DNA from: Buxus sempervirens
Lineage: Eukaryota > Streptophyta > Magnoliopsida > Buxales > Buxaceae
Reading direction: 5' to 3'
DNA: 64,000 nucleotides
Assembly (NCBI GenBank): GCA_947561395.2
Contig: OX387184.1
Coordinates: 43,204,766 to 43,268,765 of the forward strand
Below, one piece after another: positions 43,906 to 55,310 of this stretch. The first letter of the stretch is position 1. Every line of letters begins with the position of its first letter. Under the pieces are notes generated by a model. The model saw nothing but the letters and a program-made list of their open reading frames with translations. It had not been told where the DNA came from and did no database searches. The position numbers were made by a program, and so were the translations under genes.

Positions 43906-46264
43906 TGTAAAATCCCGAATTTTCCTTAAATAATATAATAAATTAATAAATAATATCCTAGAGAATCATAATTGATGGAAATATTTTATTAATGTGGGGG
44001 ATGATATAATTAGTGGAGATCCAGAGTTGGACGCAGATCCGACCGTTCGATCATGAGATATCAAGGTATGATTAACACTTTAATTTTAAGAGCTATGATT
44101 GGGCATGTGTATGGAGTCTTTTGTATGTGAGATACATGGGATCGAGGAGTATATATAATAGTTTAATAACCTAAAAACATACGATTGGTATTCTCGCTTG
44201 TATTCTATAGCCGCAAGCGACAAACCAAGCCGTGAGTGATTGATTGAGGAAGAAGAGAAGAAGAGGAAGAAGGAACGGTGTTGGGTTGTGTTTTTCATCA
44301 CCTAGGGAGTACCTCGCGCCTGTGAGAATCATTGTTTAGAGAAGAGAAGGAGAAGCAATCGTAGAAAGAGGTAGGTGACACTGTTTTCGTTCGTTTTTGG
44401 TATTTACGTTCGTTTAATTGCCAAAGCATGTTTTTACATGATATATTGATGTATTTAGTTTAATATCAATGTTATATGTATGATAGAATGATATTGGATG
44501 ACAAAAATCACGTTTTTAAAGTGTTTCTGTTTGTTTTTGGGGGACCGCCGAACTCGAATGTGCTTGGCGCTCTTAGGCGCTAGTTATAATTCTTAGAACG
44601 CTGAAGATCGCGAGATGACTTATCGTCGGTGATCGAAATTGCACTTCCGCGGACCTTTGACCACCGAGGCGATCCTAGGTGCTCTGTGCAGAAATTCCCG
44701 ATTTTCATAATTTCGAACCTGATTCAATTCCAAACTATTTTTAGACAATTTTAATGATTAATTAAGATGTTTTAAGACCAAAATAAATTATCTAATTCCC
44801 TGTTTTACAGAAAAATAAATTAGGAAGATATTTAGGACATTAGTTGCAAAACTTTGAAAGTAATTGAGAAATCTAACCTTTGGAAAACTTGACTACTATT
44901 TGATTATCAGAACAAGTTCAAATGACACTATAAACCAGAAAATTACATAAAGAGAATTCAGAACCCAAATGACCCAAATATTCAAGTAATTGACAGATTT
45001 AACCTTTATATGCCACTAGGCACCAACCCTTATAGAAATATTATATTTTAGGGAATTTTGGAGTCTAGTGGGTATAGCTGGTTATGGATCCATAGTTGTA
45101 GCTAGATAGCTGAGGGATATGTCATTTGGGTTGAGTTTCTCCCTTGTGCGACGCGCTTCCTTTGCAAGTTAGTTTGTCTGGGAAGGTCCTATGTTTGGAG
45201 GGACACCCCGGTGAGCTGTTGGTGATTCCTTGTACATGTGGATAAGTGACCACCTCCATATATTGATTCTGGTGCTGCATGCTGGTGGTACATGCCAATT
45301 CTGATGGGTACGTGTGCAATAAGTCAGTGACTACGGCTCTTATCTAAGCTGCGCTACATGGGATTTGAGTACCATTAGTAGCATTGCTCCTAAGCGGCAC
45401 GGTGGTATAACGATTGGTTGAGAATCATCTCAAAAGGTTTATCTATCTTTGTGAGTCCTAAAATGACACTGAAATCACAAACACTTGTTATTATTATTGT
45501 ATACATGCTGAAGGCATGTGATTGAGATATTGATTGGATGTGACTGTTTAATGCATCCTAGCAAAGTATGAATTATGATATTAATTCTGATATTGGATTC
45601 TTATAATAGAACTTGCTGAAATTCATCTCTAGAACTGTTTATCATACTGTTTTGTAATCATGATTAATACAAATTATTATACAAGCCTAATTAGTCGATA
45701 TTGCTTAATCATGCATGAACTGTTGTTTTACTTTTATTAACTATTTAATCATGCATGTGTTACCTATTGGGATAGTAGTATCTCACCCTACTTTTATTTC
45801 ATTTTTTAGCTGATACACGAGAGGGGGATCATGGTGATTTCCAGGGAGAGGTAGTTGAGTATTCAACGGAGGATTACTTTTACCCGGATATTGTCTGAGG
45901 TGGATGATTGATATAGACTTAGTTTTTTTTATTAGACTATTATTCATTTGGTTTGATGTATTAGAGAGTTGAGAAAGATAGTGACCCTTTATTTTACCAG
46001 ACTTAATGATTGATTTTGATGGTTAACTATAATGATGTTTTGAGGATTTTAGACTACACCTCCGCACATATTTGTTCCACACTTTGATAGTTAATAAATT
46101 GAATGGATTATTTAATTCTTTATTCTGGTATATTCTTGATGTATATTTGATATGGGCTAGTAACACTTCGGATTTGGTTGTTGAACTGAATTCAGGATGT
46201 TACAGTAGCGAACTGGGTTCGGGTCGGGTGCCGGTTTGCACTAACCTGGGTTTGGGGCATTACA
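43906..46264 (+). mobile_element. X3: chromovirus-type solo LTR (2.4 kb) in the H LTR
   Basis: Starts TGTAAAATCCCGAATTTTCC and ends GGGGCATTACA. The left flank CCTGC and right flank ATGCT/(A)ATGC match only in part, so the TSD is decayed. It is close to X4 over its whole length and to the LTR of Y. A 5' splice-like AGAG|GTAGGTGA lies at about 44371. Confidence 0.8.
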
Positions 46265-46718
46265 ATGCTTTATCTCAATGGATATAGAATTCCGATATGG
46301 TTCCAACACAACTGAGTTTGCAGGAATCGAAGTCCAGATGAAGGTTCTGCATGCCGGTCAAACTTAAGGGGGAGCTGAAAGTTGACTTTTTGCCGAACCC
46401 CGTGCCAGGTGCTTAGCCCTATGTCATTGGATAGAGGGCTCCGACACGGTCCTAACGCAACTGAGTTTGCCCAAATTGGAGTCCGGATGAAGGAGATATG
46501 AGCTGTTGAAGTTTTCGAGCAACAAAACCGAAAATTGCACACGTGGCGACAAACGCAGCAAAATATCTCAAGGGGCAATATTTAAATATCCAAAACTTTC
46601 CAAATATCTCAGGGACTAAACCAAAATTCGCAGGGGGCAATCCGCAGATATCTAAAAGTGTCAAATCGGTCAAGTCAAGGGGCAAATCTGTAATTTTTTT
46701 ATTTTTATCCTACCAAAT

Positions 46719-46930
46719 ATGTCGGATACACGTACTTTTGTGTGTATCTGACACTATTCATCGGATACAAAGAGATCCGCCAGCGAGATTCGCGCCGATT
46801 CCTCGACAAATTCGCGGCGGCATTAAATTTCAAAATTATTATGTCTTGTATCCGATATTTCATATCGGATACAAGTAGCACTTAGTGTATCCGACCTAAA
46901 TGGTCGGATACATTTTTTTTAATATAAATA
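46719..46930 (+). promoter_or_regulatory. Core promoter of the H LTR: three palindromes and TATA box
   Basis: CTTGTATCCGATAT-TTC-ATATCGGATACAAG (46845-46875) is a perfect 14-bp stem with a 3-nt loop. TGTATCCGACC-TAAAT-GGTCGGATACA (46886-46912) is a perfect 11-bp stem. An imperfect one lies at about 46719-46752. TATAAATA at 46923-46930 follows directly. All three use the GTATCC word. Confidence 0.7.
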
Positions 46931-48476
46931 AGGCCGGCAACCCCCGGCAGCAATCCCCTGGCCGAGGGTTGCTGGCCTTAGACCATTTTCCCCTTCCCTT
47001 ATTCACCTGAATCCCTTCCTCTCCAGCTCCCTTTGTCTCCCATTGCCTTCCCACTCTCTTCCAAGACCATCCCACCCTTGTTTCTTTCTTCTTCTTCACT
47101 TTCTTAATCAAACTAAAGGAGTCTAGTTGCTGTTAGAGTGGAGCTTGAGCATCAAAGGGCTTTCAGCTGCTGGTTTGGCCTCAAGGAGGCATCTCCACCT
47201 TGCACAAGAGCCCAAGAAGCTCAGGTATTGTGTCTCACCAACTTTTACCTTATATATATAAAAATGGGAGTACTTTAAGCATGTTCATGAGCTGGGTTTT
47301 CCTCCCTGCTGCAAGTTTGTTCAAGTGTCTAGAATGCATGCATTTTCTTCCATTCTTAGTGACATGAGGGTCTCCAGGGTAAGATGAGCATTACTTTGGG
47401 TTTCATGGGAGCATGAGGGTCAAGTTTTTTACATACTTTTAAGCCACACAAGTTGCTGTTATGGGGTTGTTTTAATGATTTGTGGGGGAGCATATTCCCC
47501 TAGCATGAAGATCCAATGTATCACCATATAAACCCCCTTCTCTCCCTTTCTCTTTGATTTGGTTTCCCATCTAAAAAGTTACTGCTTGAGGGTGTTCGGC
47601 TGTTGTGGAAAATGCATGTGAGTTGTAGCTTAGCTTACCACCTTTCGGAATGATTGGCATGCTCCTTGGTTTGTCTTCTAACCTACTGTTTCTTTTTGTT
47701 TGATAATACCCTGTTCTTTTTACTACTGTTCCCTTATCTACAGCAGGTTATTTTGTACTTATCCCTTGCTTGTATGCCAGGTTCTTTGCTTGGTTGTTGT
47801 TGAAGGCATATGTATGCACATGTGAACCCCTTGCATGATCCCATCACCCCTTTAACCCATTGTTGTGGCCAACACAAGTTGCTGCTGGGTGCTACAGCAG
47901 CAGCACCTTCATCCCCTAGTAGGCAACCTCCAGGCATGCCAAGCATGATCCCTTCCCCATGAACTTGCTGTGTGCCCTTAGGTGTCAATGCATGCCCCCA
48001 ATCCCTTCACTATTTGCTGTATTTTTTTTTAAATGCATGTGAGCATGTTCTTGCTCCCCCCTCAACCTACTATTTTAGCATCTCCGAGTGCACCCCAACC
48101 CACCTCAAGGCTGCCTCACCAGCATGTTGTAGTACCGTCTCACACCCTTTAAGCATGAAGGAACCCTTCGCTGTTGCTATCCCAGCAGATTTATAAACCC
48201 AAGACTACTTCTAGCCTTGATTAGCATGTTTAAACTTTTTTCTTGGATTGTAGTCCTGTGCATTTGCAGCAAGGGACCTTGGTTGTTTTTACTGGTGTGT
48301 CCATAACTTGCTTGGTGATTTGTTTGCTTTAAGTGCATGCCTACATGTATGCCATCCTCATGAGCATGCCCCCCTCTTATCTCTTTAATTTTGCGGTCCA
48401 AGCCTTGAGATCCATGCAAAATTGCTGCCAAGGACAGCAATGAAACCTGGCTGCCCATTGCTGTTCCAAAACCCCC

Positions 48477-48856
48477 GGCAGGCAACCAAGGGTACAGCAA
48501 ACTCCCCCTTCCCCCCTAACATAGCATGCCAACCCATGAATGCAGGCTCCTACAATCCCCATAAGCTTACTGTTTGGACCACCTTAAACCTGCTGGAACC
48601 GGCAGGCAACCAAGGGTACAGCAAACCCCCCCTTTCCCCCCCTAACATAGCACGCCAACCCATGAATGCAGGCTCCTACAATCCCCATAAGCTTACTGTT
48701 TGGACCACCTTAAACCTGCTGGAACCGGCAGGCAACCAAGGGTACAGCAAACCCCCCCCCCTTTCCCCCCCTAACATAGCACGCCAACCCATGAATGCAG
48801 GCTCCTACAATCCCCATAAGCTTACTGTTTGGACCACCTTAAACCTGCTGTTCCAG
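48477..48856 (+). repeat. About 125-bp tandem triplication in the H LTR
   Basis: GGCAGGCAACCAAGGGTACA starts at 48477, 48601 and 48727, giving periods of 124 and 126 bp. Differences lie mainly in the length of C runs. The 185-codon ORF at 48422-48979 only translates this repeat. Confidence 0.85.
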
Positions 48857-49572
48857 CAGGTGGGCCCATGCCCCAACACCTCTAGGACTGCCCCCCGCCC
48901 AAGTCCAGGCTTGAAGGCAATTCCCCCCCCCCCCCCCCCCCAACAACCTCTCTCACTCAGCTCACTCAGCATGTTTTAATTTGTGCATTAGCTACTATCT
49001 TTTTAGTTCTTTTATTGTTGCTGTCCCATGGCAATATGGCTTGTGTGTTCATGTCAGAATGGTACAGCATGAGTGTTTAATTGTTAAACATGAATCGTTT
49101 GCTTGTTGGTAGTATAGAACCATGGAGGTTGGGGTGCCAAGGCCCCTACCTCACTGCTGAAATTACCGAAGAGAAGAAGGAGGGTAGCACCTCCATGCAC
49201 CATGGCTAGCCCCTTACCCTAGCTAGGAAACCCCAAAGGAGACAAAAGGGGGTGCCCCCCCAAAACCTGAACCAAGGTGGGCCCTCCCAGGGGCCCACAT
49301 GACTTGTAGAAGCCCCCTAGGAACCCCTGGAAGGCACCCCATGGTGAAACCCCAAAAAAGGGTCATTTCATAGTGATCCAACAACTTAGGTCGGATCACT
49401 TGGGATTTGTGGTTAGCCGACACTTATGGTCGGCTACATGGAGAAAATGCCGATTTTGGTTTTCTCCGGTTCTTGTTGAATTTGAATGGTATTTTCAACA
49501 AAACCAAATGAACCAATAGGGTTTCCGGGTCACCCAGAAACCCAACATGGGACTTGGACAACTGGTCCAACC

Positions 49573-51911
49573 TGTAAAACCCGAATTTTCCTTAAATAAT
49601 AAATTAAATCAATAAATAATATTATTGAGAGTTATAATTGATGGAAATATTTTTTTTATTGTAGGGGATGATCTAATTAGTGGAGATCTAGAATTAGACG
49701 CAGATCTAATCGTTCGATCTTGAGATATCGAGGTATGTATTCTGATTGGGCGTGTGTATGGAGTTTTGTGTATGTGAGATACATGGGATCAGAGAGTATA
49801 TATATCAATTAAAATAACCTAAAACGTATTCGTGTATTCTCGCTTGTATTCATCAACTTCAGCCGCAAGCGACAAGCGACCGAATGTCTGAGGGAGAAGA
49901 AGGAGGAAGAAAAGTCTAGTTTTTGGTGTTCTTCATCATCCAGGGTATTGCTGGGTGATAAAGAATCATTGTTTAGAGAAGAGAGGAAGAGGAACGTTCG
50001 TTCAAGAGGTAGGTGATACCGTTTTACCTTCGTGTTTGGATTTACATTCCTTTAATTGCAAAAGCATGTTTTTATGATATGTAATGATGTATTTAGTTAG
50101 ATAATCATGTTATAAATATGTTAGAATGAGTTTAGAGAGAAAAATCATGTTTTGGAACTGATTCTGTTCGTTTTTGAACGACTGCCAACCTCGACTGTGC
50201 TCGGCGATCGTCGGCACTAGTTAAAAATATTAGACCGCCGAAGACCGCTGGAAGACATACCGTCAGCATTCGATTTTGAACTACCGCCGACCACAGACCG
50301 CCGGGGCGATCCTGAGCGATCCTAGGCGCTCTGTTCAGATTTTGCAGATTTTCGAAATTTCAAACCCTGATTCAATTCCAAACTATTTTTAGACAATTTT
50401 AATGATTAAATAAGATGTTTTAAAACCAAAATAAATTATCTAATTACTTGTTTTATAGAAAAATAAATTAGAAAGATATTTAGGACATTAGTTGCCAAAA
50501 TTTGAAAGAAATGGAGAAACCTAGTTTTTTGAAAACCTAACTAGTATTTAACTACTAGAACATCTTCTAAATGACACTATAAACCAAAAAAGTTCATAAA
50601 GAGAATTCAGAACTCAGATGACCCGAATACTGAAGTAATTGATAGATTTAACCTTTATATGCCGCTAGGAACCAACCCTTATAGAAATATTATATTTTAG
50701 GGAATTTTGGAGTCTAGTGGGCATAGCTGGTTATGGATCCATAGTTGTTGCTAGATAGCTGAGGGATATGTCATTTGGGTTAAGTTACTCCTATATGTGA
50801 CGCGCTTCCTTTGCGAGTTAGTTTGTCTAGAAAGGTCCTATGTTTGGAGGGACACCCCGGTGAGCCGCTGGTGATTCCCTGTACATGTGGATAAGCAACC
50901 ATCTCCATGTATTGATTCTGGTGCTGTATGCTGGTGGTATATGTCAACTCTGATGGGTATGTGTGCAATAAGTCAGTGACTATGGCTCTTGTCTAAGTTG
51001 CGCTGCATGGGACTTGAGTATCATTAGTAGCATTGCTCCTAAGCCGCACAGTGGTATAGCAATTGGTTGAGAATCATCTCAAAGGTTTATCTATCTTTGT
51101 GAGTCCTACAATGACACTGAAATCAACACTTGTTATTATTATTGTATACATGCTGGAAGCATGTGATTGAGATTGGTTGGATGTGACTGTTGAGTGCATC
51201 TTAGCAATGTATGAATTATGTCATTGATTTTGATATTGGATTCTTATAATAGAACTTGCTGAAATTCATCTTTAGAACTGTTTATCATACTGTTTTGTAT
51301 TCATGAATGATACGAATGATTATACGAGCCTACTTAGTCGATATTGCTTAATCGTGCATGAACTGTTATTTTACTTATATGAATTGTTTAATCATGCATG
51401 TGTTACCTACTGGGATATTCGTATCTCACCCTACTTTTATTTCATTTTTCAGCTGATACGCGAGAGGGGGATCCTAGTGATTTCCAGGGAGAGATAGCTG
51501 AGTATACACCGGAGGATTACTTTTATCCGAATCTTGTTTGAGGTGGATGATTGATTTCAACTTAGTCATATTTGATAGACTATTATTCATTTGGATTTGA
51601 TGTACTAGAGAGATGAGAGAGATAGTAACCATTTTATTTTACCAGACTTTGATATTAATGATTGATGATTAACTTTAATGTTTATTTGAAGATTTTAGAC
51701 TACACTTCCGCACATACTTGTTTCCGCACTCTGATAGTTTAATTAATTGAATGGATTTTTAATTCTTTAGTCTGGTATATTATTGATTTATATTTGATAT
51801 GGGCCAGTAACACCTCAAATTTGGTTGTTGAACTGAATTCGGGTTGTTACAGTAACGAATCGGGTTCGGGTCGGGTGCCGGTTTGCACTGACCCTGGTTC
51901 GGGGCGTTACA
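49573..51911 (+). mobile_element. X4: chromovirus-type solo LTR (2.3 kb), TSD CAACC
   Basis: Starts TGTAAAACCCGAATTTTCC and ends GGGGCGTTACA. Exact CAACC duplications are at 49568-49572 and 51912-51916. It is the same family as X3 and the LTR of Y. It shares no constant-loop hairpins with X1, X2 and X5. Confidence 0.93.
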
Positions 51912-52884
51912 CAACCGGACGCATATGTGGGCCTTCCAACGGGGCCCATCAAGCCCAAAAAATCCTAAAGCATGCAAAATAAACAAGTTAAGCGAAAATC
52001 AATTGATCGAACCGGAAGGGCCAAACCCAATGCGGCCCACCGGAAACTTGCTTTGTGGAATGATGTGTGTAAATTGCATGGTTTGGCCAACACCCTGGGT
52101 TAGGGCCTATGTAAGACCCTGATTTTTTTTTGTAAGGTTTTTCTTTTATTATTTAAATATAGTTTGTGTGCTTGTTAACTTAAGTGGATGCGGGAATATG
52201 TAGGGTTTCCAGTGGGCGAGCATGCACAGGATCAAGGACTTTAAAAGGTTGTCGATCGGCAATACGTATGGGAGCGTACGAAGGTAAATATACAAAAAGG
52301 GAAATTTAGGTCTTTGGTTTTGAGAATACTCGCAGCAATACTTTTGGCAATACTTTCGTTAGCTGAATAACTTGGGCGATTTGGCGATTCGCGGCTACTG
52401 GTGTGGCGATTAGGGTTTTGCTGAGAAGGAACGAACGAGAACTGCAAGAGCTACGACCGGATTAGTGGAGTCGGAGATACCGATTTCAGTGGGTTATTCC
52501 TCTCGCGAACAGGGGATCATTTCGGCTACCTTCGCATCCACGCGCGCAGTCGAAGTCGTGATCGGCCGTGGTTGTGGAATAAGCTGTTATTCTGGGATAA
52601 GCGTATAAGTGTGAGTAGCATTGATTTACAACTGAGTTTTTAGTTTATTCATGATAGCATTCTGATTGCATGGTTGTATTCTGAGTTTTCTGGGTTTTTT
52701 GAATATCATGAGTCCGAGCATGAGAGGGAATTACAACTTGAAATAAAATGTGTTTAGATTAAATCCAAAACTGGTTGGGAAGTATTCTGGGAATATTAGG
52801 AGTGTATTGGAACAATTACAGACCGAAAAAGATCGGCCAGAGATGGAGATCTCGAAATAACAGAGAGTAAAAAATCGCAGTGAG

Positions 52885-53155
52885 TATCCGCCGACTTGGC
52901 GCTCACTTGCGCTCACTTAGGAAGTAGGCGCCCGTTAAAATCACACTATCCGCCGAGCTGGCGCCCACTTGGCGCTCAGCTTGCGCTCACTTAAAAGTAT
53001 GCGTGAATCTCGCGCGAAGGCGGCACCCATCTCGCGCCTATTCCCCGCCCATCTCGCGCTCACTTAGTATCAAGTGAGCGCATAGTCTAAAGTTTACCTG
53101 ATTCCTATCCGCCGACTAGCGCTCACCTGGCGCTCACTTCAGGAAATGAGCGCAT
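52885..53155. repeat. GCGC-rich block (X5)
   Basis: Words TTGGCGCTCACTTGCGCTCA, GGCGCCCACTTGGCGCTCAG and CATCTCGCGCCTATTCC, the reverse-complement type of the X1 and X2 blocks, as expected for the opposite orientation. Word order differs from both. Confidence 0.6.
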
Positions 53156-53770
53156 ACCAAATTATACTTGCCGAATTTGATTCGTGACTGAACCAAGGGG
53201 ATTTTGATGACTTGAGGTTTATACCACTTAACCAATCACTTGTTTGGGAACCTTGGAACCTGCATTACCTATTCAATTACTAGAGGAAAATCTAGTGTCA
53301 AATTCTTAAAGACTTCTAAGGTTGAGTTTAGGTTATTTGTATGTGTTGTGCTGGATACCAAAACAATGGGAGTTCCTAATTAGTTTTCCCTTAAATTTAT
53401 ACACTGTTTTGATTGAGAAATTATTAACTTCTGGTTTCACTTGTTTGGAAAATTCTGAATGTATTGTAAGGTTTTTCTTGGTATGAATAACTGTGTTTTG
53501 TATTCAAATGGCATGTGTTGCGGAAATGAGAAAATACTGAAAGTATTTGAGATACTGTTTGGTCCAGAGGGACAGGTGATGAACTGTGATGAGTTATACA
53601 TGATGTGGAATGAATGGTTTTATTTTGATGTTGAAATTGAGATTATACGATGATTTACTGTTTTGGTTTAGCTTGTCCTGGATCCAGATGCTTAAGCTTA
53701 GTAATGTAATGTTATTGTTGGTTGTTGAAATTGCATGGCCTTGTGTGTTGCCACGACCGGTGTAGAGCAG

Positions 53771-53891
53771 CCAAAAACCTTGAGTAGGCCTGGTTGTCAA
53801 TGCAGAAACCCAGGGAGTAGGCTTGCATTGGATGACGAAACCCTGAGTAGGCCGTCATTTCAGAGTTTCTGAAACCCTGAGTAGGCCGGAA
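53771..53891 (+). repeat. Constant-loop hairpin series in X5
   Basis: The loop is the complement, AAACCCTGAGTAGGC. Stems: CCA/TGG (53771-53793, decayed), CAATGCA/TGCATTG (53798-53830), ATGACG/CGTCAT (53832-53858) and TTCTG/CGGAA (53867-53891). In the last, C has become T, which still pairs as U-G in the sense RNA of this copy. Stem order mirrors X2. Confidence 0.85.
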
Positions 53892-55192
53892 CTGTGTACA
53901 TGGAGGTGTGGAGTGTCTACTTGGCATGTTTAATTTATCAACTAAACAATAGTCATGACATTGACCAATCGATGTGTTGCCGTACTTAACTGAGATGTGA
54001 TTTGACTGATGAAATTGGTTTTGGTCTGAACTTGAAATTGATGTTAATTGTTTAATCATACGGAATGTTTATCGATGCATAGTTTTGAACTGTGGTTAAC
54101 TATTTCTGCATGCATGTGCTACTCGCTGAGATATTCGTATCTCACTCTGTTGTTTTTGTTTTGTGTTCAGATACTCGTGGTGAGGCGACTATTGGGGTAG
54201 ATCCGTCTGAGGCTTATAGGGAGGAAGACTACTATTATCTTGTTTCGAATTTGAGTAATTTGAATGTTGAGGTGTATTAAAGTCTATTGGGGTTGAACCA
54301 TATGATTTCTAGTTAAGTTCTAAATGTTACATTCTTGGATTAATGAAATTGTGCACTCTGACAGGTTATAGTTAGATGATTATCCAGCAATCATAAACCA
54401 TTAACGATCCTTACCTAACCTCCGTGAGACGTGTTATATCTTTATTGAACAACACGGATCCGGGGCGTTACAGCCTATCGGGCCCGCCAAAGCCCATTAA
54501 CTAAACCAAAGAAGGGTGCAAACCCTAAACCTCAAGGAACTTAGGCTTTCAAGCCCAAATTTGGACCACGGGCCCCAAGCCCAGTGCCCAACTCACCTTG
54601 GAAAAGATAAACAAGATAATCCAAAGCACTTTTGGCAACCATCATGAGGGCCCACCCAGGGGCCTGCAAACCAATACAGACCCACCTTTCGCATGAAAAT
54701 CACTTAAACCACAACTTGAACAGATAATAAAATCAATTCATTTAACTCAAGCCCAAAGGGCCTCCTAGAACTAGGCAGAGGCCCACCAAGGGTACATGGG
54801 CTTGACTAAAGCCTACCAGGGACACCATGGGCCTCCCTACAGGGCCCACCCTATCAGACTCAGATCATTTAAATAAACAAGATGAAAGAAATTAAAGGGA
54901 CTCACACCACTTAGGTGGTCCCGCCAAACTCAACCAAATGGCATGCTAGATTAGGAATCAGGTGAGAACCAAAGTGAGTTGACTCAAACCAGGAGAACCC
55001 GCGGGACCCGTCATCCGACAGGGTGGTCTGGGGTGTCTACGGACTTCCCTAGACTACAACCGAGACCCTACTTAGAATCTCAAAGCTGCAGACCAAGCCC
55101 AATTGACAAGATTAGGCACCCAGGTGTCCGCCTGTACCCCATCAGGTGGTGGCGACTCCGAATTTCCCCGTGCGGCGTTTCTGACGTGCACA

Positions 55193-55310
55193 CACATGCA
55201 CCTTACTACTTGTTGAGATTTATTCTCACTCCGGTTTCTCCCATTTTTCAGGTACTCTTGGCAAGGACATCAAGTTGTGGGCTAGTTGTAGCTAGGTAGT
55301 CTATATAGAT
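55193..55310 (+). other. Right flank of H: unresolved fragment with chromovirus-LTR-like sequence
   Basis: CATGCACC...TTGAGATTTATTCTCACTCC...TTTTTCAGGTACTC resembles, in plus orientation, the part of X4/X5 before the end of the LTR (for example 54110-54180). The neighbouring Y LTR reads in minus orientation, so an inversion or a separate truncated LTR lies at this junction. Confidence 0.4.

Larger units (their letters stand above)
52110..54472 (+). mobile_element. X5: chromovirus-type solo LTR (2.4 kb), TSD GCCTA
   Basis: Starts TGTAAGACCCTGATTTTTTT and ends ATCCGGGGCGTTACA. Exact GCCTA duplications are at 52105-52109 and 54473-54477. It is the same family as X1 and X2 but in the opposite orientation. 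A GCGC-rich block lies at 52885-53155 and the hairpin series at 53771-53891. Confidence 0.93.
20237..55192 (+). mobile_element. Element H: long plus-strand Tat-lineage retrotransposon carrying many nested insertions
   Basis: After subtracting nested LTRs the order is gag (from the capsid core), gag-protease linker, ORF1-tail-like linker, protease, G-patch-like motif, spacer, RT, RNase H, second RNase H, integrase, 3' non-coding region, polypurine tract and 3' LTR. Its 5' end is beyond the left edge. Gag resumes in frame across D, F and G, which proves that those are insertions into H. The second, archaeal-type RNase H is the hallmark of the Tat lineage. All proteins carry stops. Confidence 0.85.
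43788..55192 (+). mobile_element. 3' LTR of element H with three nested solo LTRs
   Basis: Starts TGTAAGCACCTCATTTTTGC and ends GACGTGCACA. The segments are 43788-43905, 46265-49572, 51912-52109 and 54473-55192, about 4.3 kb after removal of X3, X4 and X5. The last segment has the shared TGGCGACTCCG word and terminal motif. The middle holds GTATCC palindromes, a TATA box, a splice-donor-like CAG|GTATTG (47224/47225), a C-rich 125-bp triplication and a run of 18 C at about 48921. Confidence 0.88.

Noticed and set aside
48422..48979. 185-codon ORF with a three-fold repeat
   Set aside because: The periodicity is that of the 125-bp DNA triplication, C-run lengths vary between units, and it lies within an LTR.
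54092..54280. 62-codon ORF near the end of X5 resembling a small acidic peptide
   Set aside because: Related frames in X3/X4 (about 45810-45900, 51455-51545) show some similarity (DTR/GE, YY motif), but start and length are not conserved. It is more likely shared LTR sequence than a gene.
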